Part shown: piece by piece, positions 6,963 through 14,494 of the stretch
Layout of the letters: every line of letters starts with the position of its first letter
Numbering within the stretch: position 1 is the stretch's first letter
Assembly: GCA_025455345.1 (NCBI GenBank)
Contig: JALOMS010000021.1
Coordinates: 1 to 16,040 of the forward strand
Direction: 5' to 3'
DNA length: 16,040 bases
DNA from: Thermoflexibacter sp.
GTDB lineage: Bacteria; Bacteroidota; Bacteroidia; Cytophagales; Thermoflexibacteraceae
Position numbers and translations under genes: made by a program
The notes under the pieces: model-generated
What the model was told of the DNA's origin: nothing
Database searches by the model: none
The model's input: only the letters and a program-made list of their open reading frames with translations

Positions 6963-7920
6963 ATTGATTTTCTAAAAGATTGAATTGGATGTTTTCATGC
7001 ACCATTTTCTTTTGCTTGATAGCCTCAAGCATTTGTTTAGCGACAGCTCTGATAACAGGCACGGCAACACTATTGCCTGTAAGTTTCCTCATTGCTGTAT
7101 AGCTTGTTGTTATCTTAAAATTTTCTGGGAATCCTTGTAGGCGCAACATTTCTCTTTCCGTCAAGCGGCGATTTCCATTGACTAACAAATAATTATAGGA
7201 ACCTCCTGCCCTCAATGCACAAGAAAAAGGTAAAACAGAGATATTTCCACCTTTGTTTTCATGCCAAACAGAAGGGAAAAAAGGCTCTTTTTTTAGCTTT
7301 GCAAGGCGTTTTTGAACAATATCTTCTGAAGCAAAATATTTTTTATCTATCTCCTTATCAGTTTGTAAGAAGTCAGATAAAGGAAGATATTGCCCTAAGG
7401 GTTTTGGAAAAGAGAAGCGTATATTTTCCTTGAACCCTACAATAATAGTGCGCTCGCGCTTTTGCGGAAGCCCAAAATCTAAGGCGTTCAAAATGGAATG
7501 ATGAACAAAATAGCCTAAGTCTTTTAGCTTTTCAATGATGACTTTAAAAGTTCTTCCGTTGTCGTGGGTGCGAAGTTGCTTTACATTTTCCAATAAAAAA
7601 CAGTAGGGCTGTTTTACACGTAAAATTTCCTCAATATTAAAAAATAATGTACCTCTGGTATCTGCAAAACCTTGCATATTGCCAATAATAGAAAAGGGCT
7701 GGCAGGGAAAACCAGCCAGCAAAATATCATGTTCGGGAATATCTTTGGGGCTAATTTGGGTAATATCGCCAAGAGGTTTTTCACCAAAATTAGCTTCATA
7801 CATGGTTTGAGCATCTCTGTCCCATTCCGAAGTAAACACGTTTTCGCACCCCCAAGCCTCAAAGCCCAAGCGTATGCCTCCGATTCCCGCAAAAAGGTCT
7901 ATGGTTTTTAATTTTTGCAT
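6928..7920 (-). CDS. DNA (cytosine-5) methyltransferase of a type II R-M system
   Basis: The 330-residue enzyme transfers a methyl group from S-adenosylmethionine to C5 of cytosine in the recognition site, protecting host DNA from the partner nuclease. All main m5C motifs are visible in order: motif I DLFAGIGGIRLGF (8-20), motif IV FPCQPFS with catalytic Cys73, motif VI ENV (111-113), motif VIII QKRER (153-157), motif IX RLTEREMLRLQGFPENF (252-268) and motif X GNSVAVPVI (282-290). The target-recognition segment between VIII and IX is short (about 165-250), as in monospecific enzymes. The gene starts 11 bases past the stop of the E1 gene and has a strong Shine-Dalgarno sequence, unlike its neighbours. 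It overlaps the endonuclease gene by 35 bases, so nuclease translation may depend on methylase translation. It may be read from the E1 promoter. Confidence 0.95.
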   Translation of the reverse strand: MQKLKTIDLFAGIGGIRLGFEAWGCENVFTSEWDRDAQTMYEANFGEKPLGDITQISPKDIPEHDILLAGFPCQPFSIIGNMQGFADTRGTLFFNIEEILRVKQPYCFLLENVKQLRTHDNGRTFKVIIEKLKDLGYFVHHSILNALDFGLPQKRERTIIVGFKENIRFSFPKPLGQYLPLSDFLQTDKEIDKKYFASEDIVQKRLAKLKKEPFFPSVWHENKGGNISVLPFSCALRAGGSYNYLLVNGNRRLTEREMLRLQGFPENFKITTSYTAMRKLTGNSVAVPVIRAVAKQMLEAIKQKKMVHENIQFNLLENQYDHQRSETVLR

Positions 7921-7922
7921 AC

Positions 7923-7962
7923 ATTCTCCTCCTAATACTCTGCTAATTGCACCAATTTTTCC
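7923..7962. repeat. Right copy of the 40-bp direct repeat (3' end of the E1 gene)
   Basis: This copy includes the last 30 bases of the E1 gene (ending at 7932 with its TAG stop), about ten bases beyond it, and the Shine-Dalgarno of the methyltransferase. It matches 5872-5911 at 38 of 40 positions. It is interpreted as the authentic gene end, because it continues in frame into the E1 coding sequence. Confidence 0.85.
7926..7933 (-). promoter_or_regulatory. Strong Shine-Dalgarno (AGGAGGAG) of the methyltransferase
   Basis: It ends five bases before the ATG at 7920 and overlaps the E1 stop codon. The other starts checked nearby (ugd, rpiB) have only A/T-rich leaders, as is usual in Bacteroidota, so this site stands out. 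Confidence 0.7.
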
Positions 7963-9908
7963 TTGATTCTTTGCTTGGGGAGAAAGTTATTTTCCAAGTT
8001 AGGCGCAAAGGGAACGGCAGTATCTAAACTTCCTTCGCGCATCACAGGTGCGTCCAAGAGTTCGAAACAGTGTTCGGAAATCCATGCCGCTATTTCGCCA
8101 CCGATTCCCCCAGTGAGGCAATCTTCGTGGCATACTAATACCTTACCTGTTTTCTTTACCGTTTGCATGACCGCTTCTCTGTCCCAAGGGAGCAAGGTTC
8201 GCAAGTCCAAAATATCTGCTGAAATACCCAATTCTTCGGTGAGTTGTTTCGCCCAGTGTACGCCCATGCCGTAGGTAACTATCGACAAATCAGAGCCTTC
8301 TGTTACCAATCTTGCCTTGCCTATTTCTACGGTATAGTAGTCATCAGGAATGTCGTCTGCCAAAGAGCGATAAAGTGCCTTGTGTTCAAAGAAAATGTAC
8401 GGATTGGGGTCTTCGAAAGCGGCAAGCAACAAGCCTTTGGCATCATAGGGATTGGAAGGATAGACGATTTTTAGCCCTGCGGTGTGGAAAAACCATGCCT
8501 CGTTGGACTGTGAGTGAAAGGGACCAGCCGCTACGCCCGCACCCGTAGGCATACGCACGACCACATCTGCATTTTGTCCCCAACGGTAATGGACTTTTGC
8601 TAAGTTATTGACTATCTGATTAAACCCACAAGTTACAAAGTCTGCAAATTGCATTTCGACCATTGCCTTGTAGCCGTTGATGGAAAGTCCCAAACCTGCA
8701 CCTACGATTGCTGACTCGCAAAGAGGCGTATTTCTCACCCTCTCCTTGCCAAACTTTTCTACAAAGCCCTCTGTAACCTTGAATGCGCCACCGTACTCGG
8801 CAATGTCCTGTCCCATCAGTACCAAATTAGGGTGCTTTTCCAATGCCAAACTTAGCCCATCAGAAATTGCATTGATGAAACGTTTGTTGGACTTTTTATC
8901 AGATGACGGATTCACAACTGATTGACTATAAGGCGCATACATATCTGCTAATTCTTCGTCAGTGTCGGGCGTGGGGTCGGGCTGTGGGAAAACTATTTCC
9001 AAACCTTCCTCTATTTCTTGCTTGATTTTTCCTCTGATTTCAGCGATTTTTTCTTCACTAAGCACACCTATTTCATTCAAATAATTTTCGTAGTTTACGA
9101 TAGGGTCTTTCTTTCCCCACTCCTCAAAAAGCTCTTTGGGAACGTATTTCGTACCAGAAGCCTCCTCATGCCCGCGCATACGGAAAGTCATTGCTTCCAC
9201 CAAAATAGGTTTAGGATTTTCGCGCATTTTTTCTGCCACTTCCTTTATCGCATGATACACCTCCAATACATTATTCCCATCTATTTGGATAGCATCTATG
9301 CCGTAGCCTATCGCCTTGTCTATCATCTGTTTACAACGAAACTGCTCGCTACTTGGTGTAGAAAGTCCGTAGCCATTATTTTCTATGACGAAAATTACAG
9401 GCAAGTCCCAAACTGCTGCTACGTTCACCGATTCGTGAAAATCACCTTCGGAAGTTGCCCCATCACCAGTGAAAACCAAAGTTGTTTTTTTCTCTTTTTT
9501 GAGCAAATGAGCAAGCGCAATGCCGTCTGCCAAGCCCATTTGAGGACCTAAATGCGAAATCATACCAACCACATGGTGCGCTTGCGTACCGAAGTGAAAA
9601 GAGCGGTCGCGCCCTTTGGTGTAGCCCGATTTCTTGCCTTGCCACTGAGCAAAAAGTTTGTCAAAAGGCATATTTCGCACTGTAAAAACGCCTAAGTTGC
9701 GGTGCATAGGCAAAATGTACTCATCTTCTTGGAGCGCGAAAGCACTACCTACGGAAATTGCCTCCTGCCCAATGCCTGAAAACCACTTAGTTATCTTGCC
9801 TTGGCGAAGCAAAACCAACATTTTTTCCTCTATCATGCGAGGTTTTACGAGTGCGGTATATAAATCAGTAAGTATCTGGTCTGAATAATGTAATCTATCG
9901 AATTGCAT
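7932..9908 (-). CDS. Fused alpha/beta E1 component of a 2-oxoacid dehydrogenase complex
   Basis: This thiamine-diphosphate enzyme performs the oxidative decarboxylation step of a pyruvate- or branched-chain 2-oxoacid dehydrogenase complex and passes the acyl group to the E2 lipoyl domain in the cytoplasm. It has 658 residues and joins two proteins that are often separate. The alpha part (about 1-330) shows the ThDP motif from TGDG (147-150) to ENN (176-178), plus RDRSFHFGTQAHHVVGM around 101-116. The beta part starts near NKRFINAISDGL (341) and has GQDIAEYGGAFKVTEG, the stretch GAGVAAGPFHSQSNEAWF with the conserved His465, and ILDLRTLLPWD near the end. Such fusions are usual in Bacteroidota and are often annotated as 2-oxoisovalerate dehydrogenase; substrate cannot be settled here. 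No E2 or E3 gene is adjacent. Its 3' end is duplicated on the far side of the R-M genes. Confidence 0.93.
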   Translation of the reverse strand: MQFDRLHYSDQILTDLYTALVKPRMIEEKMLVLLRQGKITKWFSGIGQEAISVGSAFALQEDEYILPMHRNLGVFTVRNMPFDKLFAQWQGKKSGYTKGRDRSFHFGTQAHHVVGMISHLGPQMGLADGIALAHLLKKEKKTTLVFTGDGATSEGDFHESVNVAAVWDLPVIFVIENNGYGLSTPSSEQFRCKQMIDKAIGYGIDAIQIDGNNVLEVYHAIKEVAEKMRENPKPILVEAMTFRMRGHEEASGTKYVPKELFEEWGKKDPIVNYENYLNEIGVLSEEKIAEIRGKIKQEIEEGLEIVFPQPDPTPDTDEELADMYAPYSQSVVNPSSDKKSNKRFINAISDGLSLALEKHPNLVLMGQDIAEYGGAFKVTEGFVEKFGKERVRNTPLCESAIVGAGLGLSINGYKAMVEMQFADFVTCGFNQIVNNLAKVHYRWGQNADVVVRMPTGAGVAAGPFHSQSNEAWFFHTAGLKIVYPSNPYDAKGLLLAAFEDPNPYIFFEHKALYRSLADDIPDDYYTVEIGKARLVTEGSDLSIVTYGMGVHWAKQLTEELGISADILDLRTLLPWDREAVMQTVKKTGKVLVCHEDCLTGGIGGEIAAWISEHCFELLDAPVMREGSLDTAVPFAPNLENNFLPKQRIKEKLVQLAEY

Positions 9909-9933
9909 TGTTTTTGGATTAAAAAAATAAATG

Positions 9934-9941
9934 CAAAGCTA
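9934..9941 (-). promoter_or_regulatory. -7 promoter element (TAGCTTTG) of the E1 gene
   Basis: Exact TAnnTTTG match on the minus strand, 25 bases before the E1 ATG. With no terminator seen between the E1 stop and the methyltransferase, this promoter may also drive the R-M genes. Confidence 0.45.
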
Positions 9942-9990
9942 TAAAAAACAATACAGATTGCGGTTTGTATTTGGGAAATACTTTATTTTT

Positions 9991-10147
9991 GAAAGGAGTT
10001 TAAAGAAAACGTCAGTATATTTACTTAAATACCTTTGAGAGTAGTTTTGAATTAGAAAAAGAACTTAATGGATTTGTCCATTTTTACAATTATGAGCCAA
10101 GCTATCAGTCTTTCGGTCATTTGATACCAGCAAATGTTTATATTTAA
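9991..10147 (+). pseudogene. C-terminal remnant of an IS3/IS481-type transposase, frameshifted
   Basis: From 10004 the frame reads RKRQYIYLNTFESSFELEKE and then, to the TAA at 10145-10147, LNGFVHFYNYEPSYQSFGHL followed by IPANVYI. This is the conserved end of rve-type (DDE) transposases, usually FxHFYNxERPHQSLGYxTPAxVY. The highly conserved ERPHQSLG has decayed to EPSYQSFG. In the neighbouring frame the bases just before (from 9991) read ERSLKK, which fits the preceding RSLKYE-like part of the same proteins, so a frameshift lies around 10001-10015. The catalytic core is missing and no terminal inverted repeats were found. The piece is a scar of an old insertion between the E1 gene's promoter and the 3' end of the CHAT-STAND gene. 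Confidence 0.75.
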
Positions 10148-10156
10148 AAATTCTAT

Positions 10157-13100
10157 TTATTGACAGTTTATACATTTACATTCGTTTTTGATTATTTTGT
10201 TATCATCTCTGTTGTAAAAGTCTTTCCACTCTTTGGATTCATCTTGTTTTTTGGTTATTTCGCAGATTCTTTCATAAAATATTTGTGGTTTGGTAGGGCA
10301 GATACGAATATTTTGCTCATCTGCGAATAATATATATTCACTTTTCTTATCAAACTGCATACTGAGAATTTTACTTTCATTTTGTATAGAAAGTATGGGA
10401 TTATTGATAAGATTCTCGATACTTACGCTTTCCATTTTCCAAAGTAATACCATTCCATCTAAGCCTCCTGTTGCTACATACTGATTATCAGGGCTTACTG
10501 CTATATTCCTCACTATTCCCTTGTGCTTTTTTTCTGAAGCAGATTTAGCTACAAAGTCGTTTTTTTGTAGATTTTCTATCGTAATTTCCCACAATACGAT
10601 AAGCCTACCATTCACGTCTCCTGCTATTATCCATTTTTTTTGAGGGATATAAGTAAGTGCGTAAATACCTCCCCGATTGGGCTGTTGATAGATAACTTTG
10701 GTTTGATTTTCTGCACTTTGCAAGTTTATAGATATTATACTACCTTGCTCATCTCCGAACAGTAAGTATGCACTGCTTTCATTTTCTATCAGTATTATTT
10801 GCCTAATTGCACTGGTGTGTTTTAATAGTTGCTTAGGTATCTTCGTTTTGAGGTCGTATTGGTAAATAGTTCCTTGTACGGTATAAAATAGCGTGTTTTT
10901 GACCTTAGAATGAGCCATAGCTAAAATACTTGTAGGATAACTTACCAAGGTTTCTCTACTAAAAGGGGGCTGATTATTCCATGCAATAATTTTTCCGTCT
11001 TGGGTGCTACAATAAATCTTGTCATTGATTTGCAAAATAGCTCGTGGGGAGCTTCTTTTACTATCAAAGGACAGGTTTTCTACTCCTCGCAGTTTGGGCA
11101 AACTCTCAGAAGAAGGGATAATAAGTGCTTTGTTCAAGCCTCTATCTTGGTCATTGAAAATCAACTCATTATCGTTTGTTATGGCTAATGCCCAAGATTC
11201 TGTATTTTCATAAATATAATCTTTGTCTTGAGAGATAAATGCTTGGCGTAGTGCATAAAATACTTCTGAAGAAATTTTATTTATTTGAGCTAATTGGTTT
11301 ACTCTATCTTGTAAAATTAATAGATTTCCATAATTCCTGCGATAGATAGGTATTCTTCTTTGATTTATCTTAAAAAAAGTAGTATCTTCGTAGCGATTGC
11401 GAATCTCACCTACCGTTTTTATCATAGTCTTTAATCCATTCTGTTCCATTTGATAGGCTGTCAAGGCGAGGCGATTTTTGAAATCTGTATTTTCAATTTG
11501 AGCTACAGATAATATGGCTAATTCTTTTGCCTTCGAAGCAAATTCTCCTAATTTGGATTCGACATTTTGTCTTTCTGCTTGTCGGCTTTTAATTTCTGCT
11601 TGGAAGGCGGCATCAGTAGCGAGTGCGGCACTAACGGTAGCCTTTTCTGAGGCTATTTCAGCTTGTACTCTTTGCCTGCGCGCTGATTCAGCAGAATCTC
11701 TGGCAATCTGTTCCTGCATCTTGGCTTGTATAGCCGCTTGCTGTGCCTTGATTTGGTCGCGGTATGCGGATATACTTGCTTGCTCTGCCTTAGTGCGTTG
11801 CACTTGGAAGGAGTCTCTTGCTTCTATGGCCTTTTTTCTTTGAAAATCAGCAATTCCTTTCATACGCTCTGCGTCTTCTCTCCGCAATTCCGCTTTTTCT
11901 TTTTCTTGGTTTGCAAAAATGCCTAACACAGCGATGACTCCTGTAACTAAAAAAATACTAAAAATAAGTACCCGTCTTAAAAAAACCTTTTTGCTTCTTC
12001 TTTTGCGGCTTGCTTCTATGAGTCCTTTCTCATCTTCTGTCCAAGTTCTCATTCCTTTTTGCCCTATTTCTACTAATGCTAAGTCCGTTTCGTCTAACAA
12101 GATTTTTTTGTTATCTACAAAATCGAGTATCTTACTTTCTAAAATACGAGCGGCGCGCTGTCCTGAACGGTCAGAGTTTTTGTACTCATTTTGGATAAGA
12201 GGCGCAAGAGTATCATGAGCCAATCCTGTAATCTCTGCCGAACGGTCTGTCAATAAATACAAATCTTTACAAACTAATAATAAGTCAAGCACTTCCATTC
12301 TTTGCCCATAACGAGCACTAATGTCTTCTATGGAGCGAGTGTCTGCCGTTCCTAAGTTTGTAGTATGAAAATTCAGCAAGTCCAACGCCAGTCCTGTTTG
12401 CTCTATTTCAGGATTCCAAGCACGAAGTTTGCTCATCTGTTGGTAGAAAAAATCTCCTAACAAAACCCCTTCTTTGCGTAATTCTTGGTATTTGTCCACC
12501 GAAAACACCCTATACTCATCTTGACTTATCAGATTCCACATTTTGGTCAAAAGAATTTGCAAGACAGGAGCAATCGAAGAATCCTTGTCCTCAAGTAGGT
12601 CATCTGCTACTATTGAAGGTAGATTTGCTTGAATTTCTAAGCGATATTTTTTGCGTAGCTTTTCTGTACGTATCAATCCTGTAATTACATCTGCAATATC
12701 TTTTCTATCTAAGTGAGTCAAAAATATGTTTTCACGCGGGATAGCATGTATTTTCAGCAATTCCTCTATTTCAGGGTGATACTCTTTCCTGTAACTTAAG
12801 ATGAGTTTGCCTTGAGGTCTATCTTGAGGATTTTTAAAAATGCTATCTAAATCGTCCAAAAACATTTCTAATTCTTCGGGTAATGCAAAATTGGGCTGGG
12901 TAAAAACTTCCTCTACTTGGTCTAAAATAATAACTACTGGCTTTTTGGTTTTCTTTTCTTTCAATTTCCAAAAGCTAAGCAAGGAATTTGTATTATCTTC
13001 TTCCTTATCCTGATGTTGGAATCTTTTTTCTGCAAAAATCGCATTTCCTTTGCGCTGATGGCGTAGTTCTTTGATGTCTTCCGCAACGGCTTTAGCCTGC

Positions 13101-14320
13101 TCGAAACGATTGCGCTTGGACTCATAAGTAAATACATCATCTTTTTTTCTCTTAAAACGGCTAATCACTCCCAATAATTCTTTTTGTAGTTCGTCATCAG
13201 CGTCCAAAGCAATAGTCTCTAACTGAGCTACTTGTTCTAAAGTCCTTAGAAAGTTTTCATCAATATTTAAGGGATTGAGATTCAGATTATCTGTTGTGTG
13301 TCCATTTTGTTGTGTATTCTTCTCTACAAACTCTAAGGCATTTCTTAGTGTTCCTGATAGCCCCATTTCTCGATTACGTCTTGCATACGTTACGTGGTAA
13401 TCTCCTTCTAATCTTGGTAAAAGTCCTGCGTCTAAAAGAGAAGACTTGCCGACCCCAGATTGTCCATAGAGCAAAATCACAGGTGCGGAGTTCTTTGAAC
13501 TGATTCGATTATATAAATCTCTGATATAATAAGACCTACCAAAAAATACTTCTGCATGTCGCCGCTCATATCTACCTAAGAAGATAAAAGGCTCATCTGG
13601 CAAATCATAGTTTGATGGAATTTCAGGCAAACCAAATAATGGGTTTTCAACAGCTTCTGGCAGATTCCATTCCTTGACAAGCTCTGCCCCTGTCCTTACG
13701 TACAATTCCCAAGGAAATCTGTCCTCAACTTCTTTAGTAGCATTTTTGCGATAAAGCCCTCTGACACTATCCGAGCCTTTTTGTATTTTTACATAATCTA
13801 CTGATTCTGACCACGCTCTTTCTATACTTGCTCCATTGGCTAAGCTACTATAAAAGCGAATAGATAGTGAAGTCGCAATATCATCACTAATTGCTTGCGA
13901 AGTACCAATAACAATCGGTACACCTGACTCTATTAATTCCAGAGATTGTTGCTGGGTGCTACACCCATTAAAAAAGATAAGTTTTAGTCCTTTTTGCTTG
14001 GAAAAAAAAGACACTAATCCCGCTCCATGTGCCACAGAATGAGAACCATCTAACTGCTCTAAAAGTAGTTGATAGCCATCTGCATGACCACCATAGTGAA
14101 AAATAGCGATTCTGTCTTTGTAACGATTGTCTTGGAATATGTCCAAAATATCATCAATCGTTACATTAGCACGCTCTATCACCTCGCAAAGTTCGGCATC
14201 TTCTGCCTCATACAAGGCTTTGCGTATCCCATTCATCTCTAATGGTAAATTCCTCAAATAGCGAGCATTATCTACTTTGTCATTGGCAAAGGCAAGAAAT
14301 ATAATTGGTTTCTCAGGCAT
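10157..14320 (-). CDS. CHAT protease - STAND ATPase - transmembrane - coiled coil - WD40 protein
   Basis: The protein has 1,387 residues from the ATG at 14320; a TTG 13 codons upstream (14359) is an alternative. I prefer the ATG because MPEKPIIFLAF begins the CHAT domain and GGAGAA precedes it. CHAT caspase-like protease, about 1-200: HYGGHAD with catalytic His79, FFNGCST with catalytic Cys120, then GTSQAISDD and NGASIERAW. STAND-type ATPase, about 250-770: Walker A GQSGVGKSS (Lys292), Walker B VVIILDQVEEV (Asp467) and ITGLAHDTLAPLI (about 697-709). About 175 residues, including a charged insertion, separate the Walker motifs. One membrane helix at about 784-803 follows a basic cluster. A coiled coil spans about 805-937 and a degenerate WD40-type propeller about 1040-1345, clearest at VATGGLDGMVLLWKM. 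The C terminus has CKCINC. Known family logic: a sensor triggers the ATPase, which activates the protease. Target and trigger are unknown; no gasdermin or other partner gene is adjacent. Confidence 0.88.
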   Translation of the reverse strand: MPEKPIIFLAFANDKVDNARYLRNLPLEMNGIRKALYEAEDAELCEVIERANVTIDDILDIFQDNRYKDRIAIFHYGGHADGYQLLLEQLDGSHSVAHGAGLVSFFSKQKGLKLIFFNGCSTQQQSLELIESGVPIVIGTSQAISDDIATSLSIRFYSSLANGASIERAWSESVDYVKIQKGSDSVRGLYRKNATKEVEDRFPWELYVRTGAELVKEWNLPEAVENPLFGLPEIPSNYDLPDEPFIFLGRYERRHAEVFFGRSYYIRDLYNRISSKNSAPVILLYGQSGVGKSSLLDAGLLPRLEGDYHVTYARRNREMGLSGTLRNALEFVEKNTQQNGHTTDNLNLNPLNIDENFLRTLEQVAQLETIALDADDELQKELLGVISRFKRKKDDVFTYESKRNRFEQAKAVAEDIKELRHQRKGNAIFAEKRFQHQDKEEDNTNSLLSFWKLKEKKTKKPVVIILDQVEEVFTQPNFALPEELEMFLDDLDSIFKNPQDRPQGKLILSYRKEYHPEIEELLKIHAIPRENIFLTHLDRKDIADVITGLIRTEKLRKKYRLEIQANLPSIVADDLLEDKDSSIAPVLQILLTKMWNLISQDEYRVFSVDKYQELRKEGVLLGDFFYQQMSKLRAWNPEIEQTGLALDLLNFHTTNLGTADTRSIEDISARYGQRMEVLDLLLVCKDLYLLTDRSAEITGLAHDTLAPLIQNEYKNSDRSGQRAARILESKILDFVDNKKILLDETDLALVEIGQKGMRTWTEDEKGLIEASRKRRSKKVFLRRVLIFSIFLVTGVIAVLGIFANQEKEKAELRREDAERMKGIADFQRKKAIEARDSFQVQRTKAEQASISAYRDQIKAQQAAIQAKMQEQIARDSAESARRQRVQAEIASEKATVSAALATDAAFQAEIKSRQAERQNVESKLGEFASKAKELAILSVAQIENTDFKNRLALTAYQMEQNGLKTMIKTVGEIRNRYEDTTFFKINQRRIPIYRRNYGNLLILQDRVNQLAQINKISSEVFYALRQAFISQDKDYIYENTESWALAITNDNELIFNDQDRGLNKALIIPSSESLPKLRGVENLSFDSKRSSPRAILQINDKIYCSTQDGKIIAWNNQPPFSRETLVSYPTSILAMAHSKVKNTLFYTVQGTIYQYDLKTKIPKQLLKHTSAIRQIILIENESSAYLLFGDEQGSIISINLQSAENQTKVIYQQPNRGGIYALTYIPQKKWIIAGDVNGRLIVLWEITIENLQKNDFVAKSASEKKHKGIVRNIAVSPDNQYVATGGLDGMVLLWKMESVSIENLINNPILSIQNESKILSMQFDKKSEYILFADEQNIRICPTKPQIFYERICEITKKQDESKEWKDFYNRDDNKIIKNECKCINCQ

Positions 14321-14494
14321 AGCGATTTCTCCATAGGGTAATACTAAGTCAATTATCAATAAAAGTAAAAATATGATAAACTGACAATGTGCAAGTTATA
14401 AAAAGAGATTGAATTTTGGAAATAAAAATCGATAATATGTATCTATCCTTGGAATATAAAAAAAATTTACAGGGAAAATATTAATATTCTATAC

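Larger units (their letters stand above)
5872..7962. mobile_element. Restriction-modification insertion bounded by a long target duplication
   Basis: The unit contains an m5C methyltransferase gene and an overlapping endonuclease gene. It is bounded by 40-bp direct repeats (5872-5911 and 7923-7962) derived from the 3' end of the neighbouring E1 gene. No transposase, integrase or terminal inverted repeat is present between the repeats. The layout matches 'insertion with long target duplication', described from genome comparisons of R-M gene complexes. The E1 reading frame is intact, so the insertion did not damage the host gene. The mechanism and direction are inference. Confidence 0.6.

Noticed and set aside
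9018..9551. 177-codon plus-strand open frame opposite the E1 gene
   Set aside because: It lies wholly antisense to a well-supported coding region, and its composition (rich in Phe, His, Tyr, Arg) is that of a mirror frame.
11514..11843. 109-codon plus-strand open frame rich in Ala, Ser and Cys
   Set aside because: It is the antisense of the Ala/Gln/Arg-rich coiled coil of the CHAT-STAND gene; the odd composition is explained by that.
14321..14359. TTG start of the CHAT-STAND gene 13 codons upstream
   Set aside because: The downstream ATG has a GGAGAA upstream and begins exactly at the CHAT domain. The extra 13 residues match nothing expected, though the TTG is not excluded.
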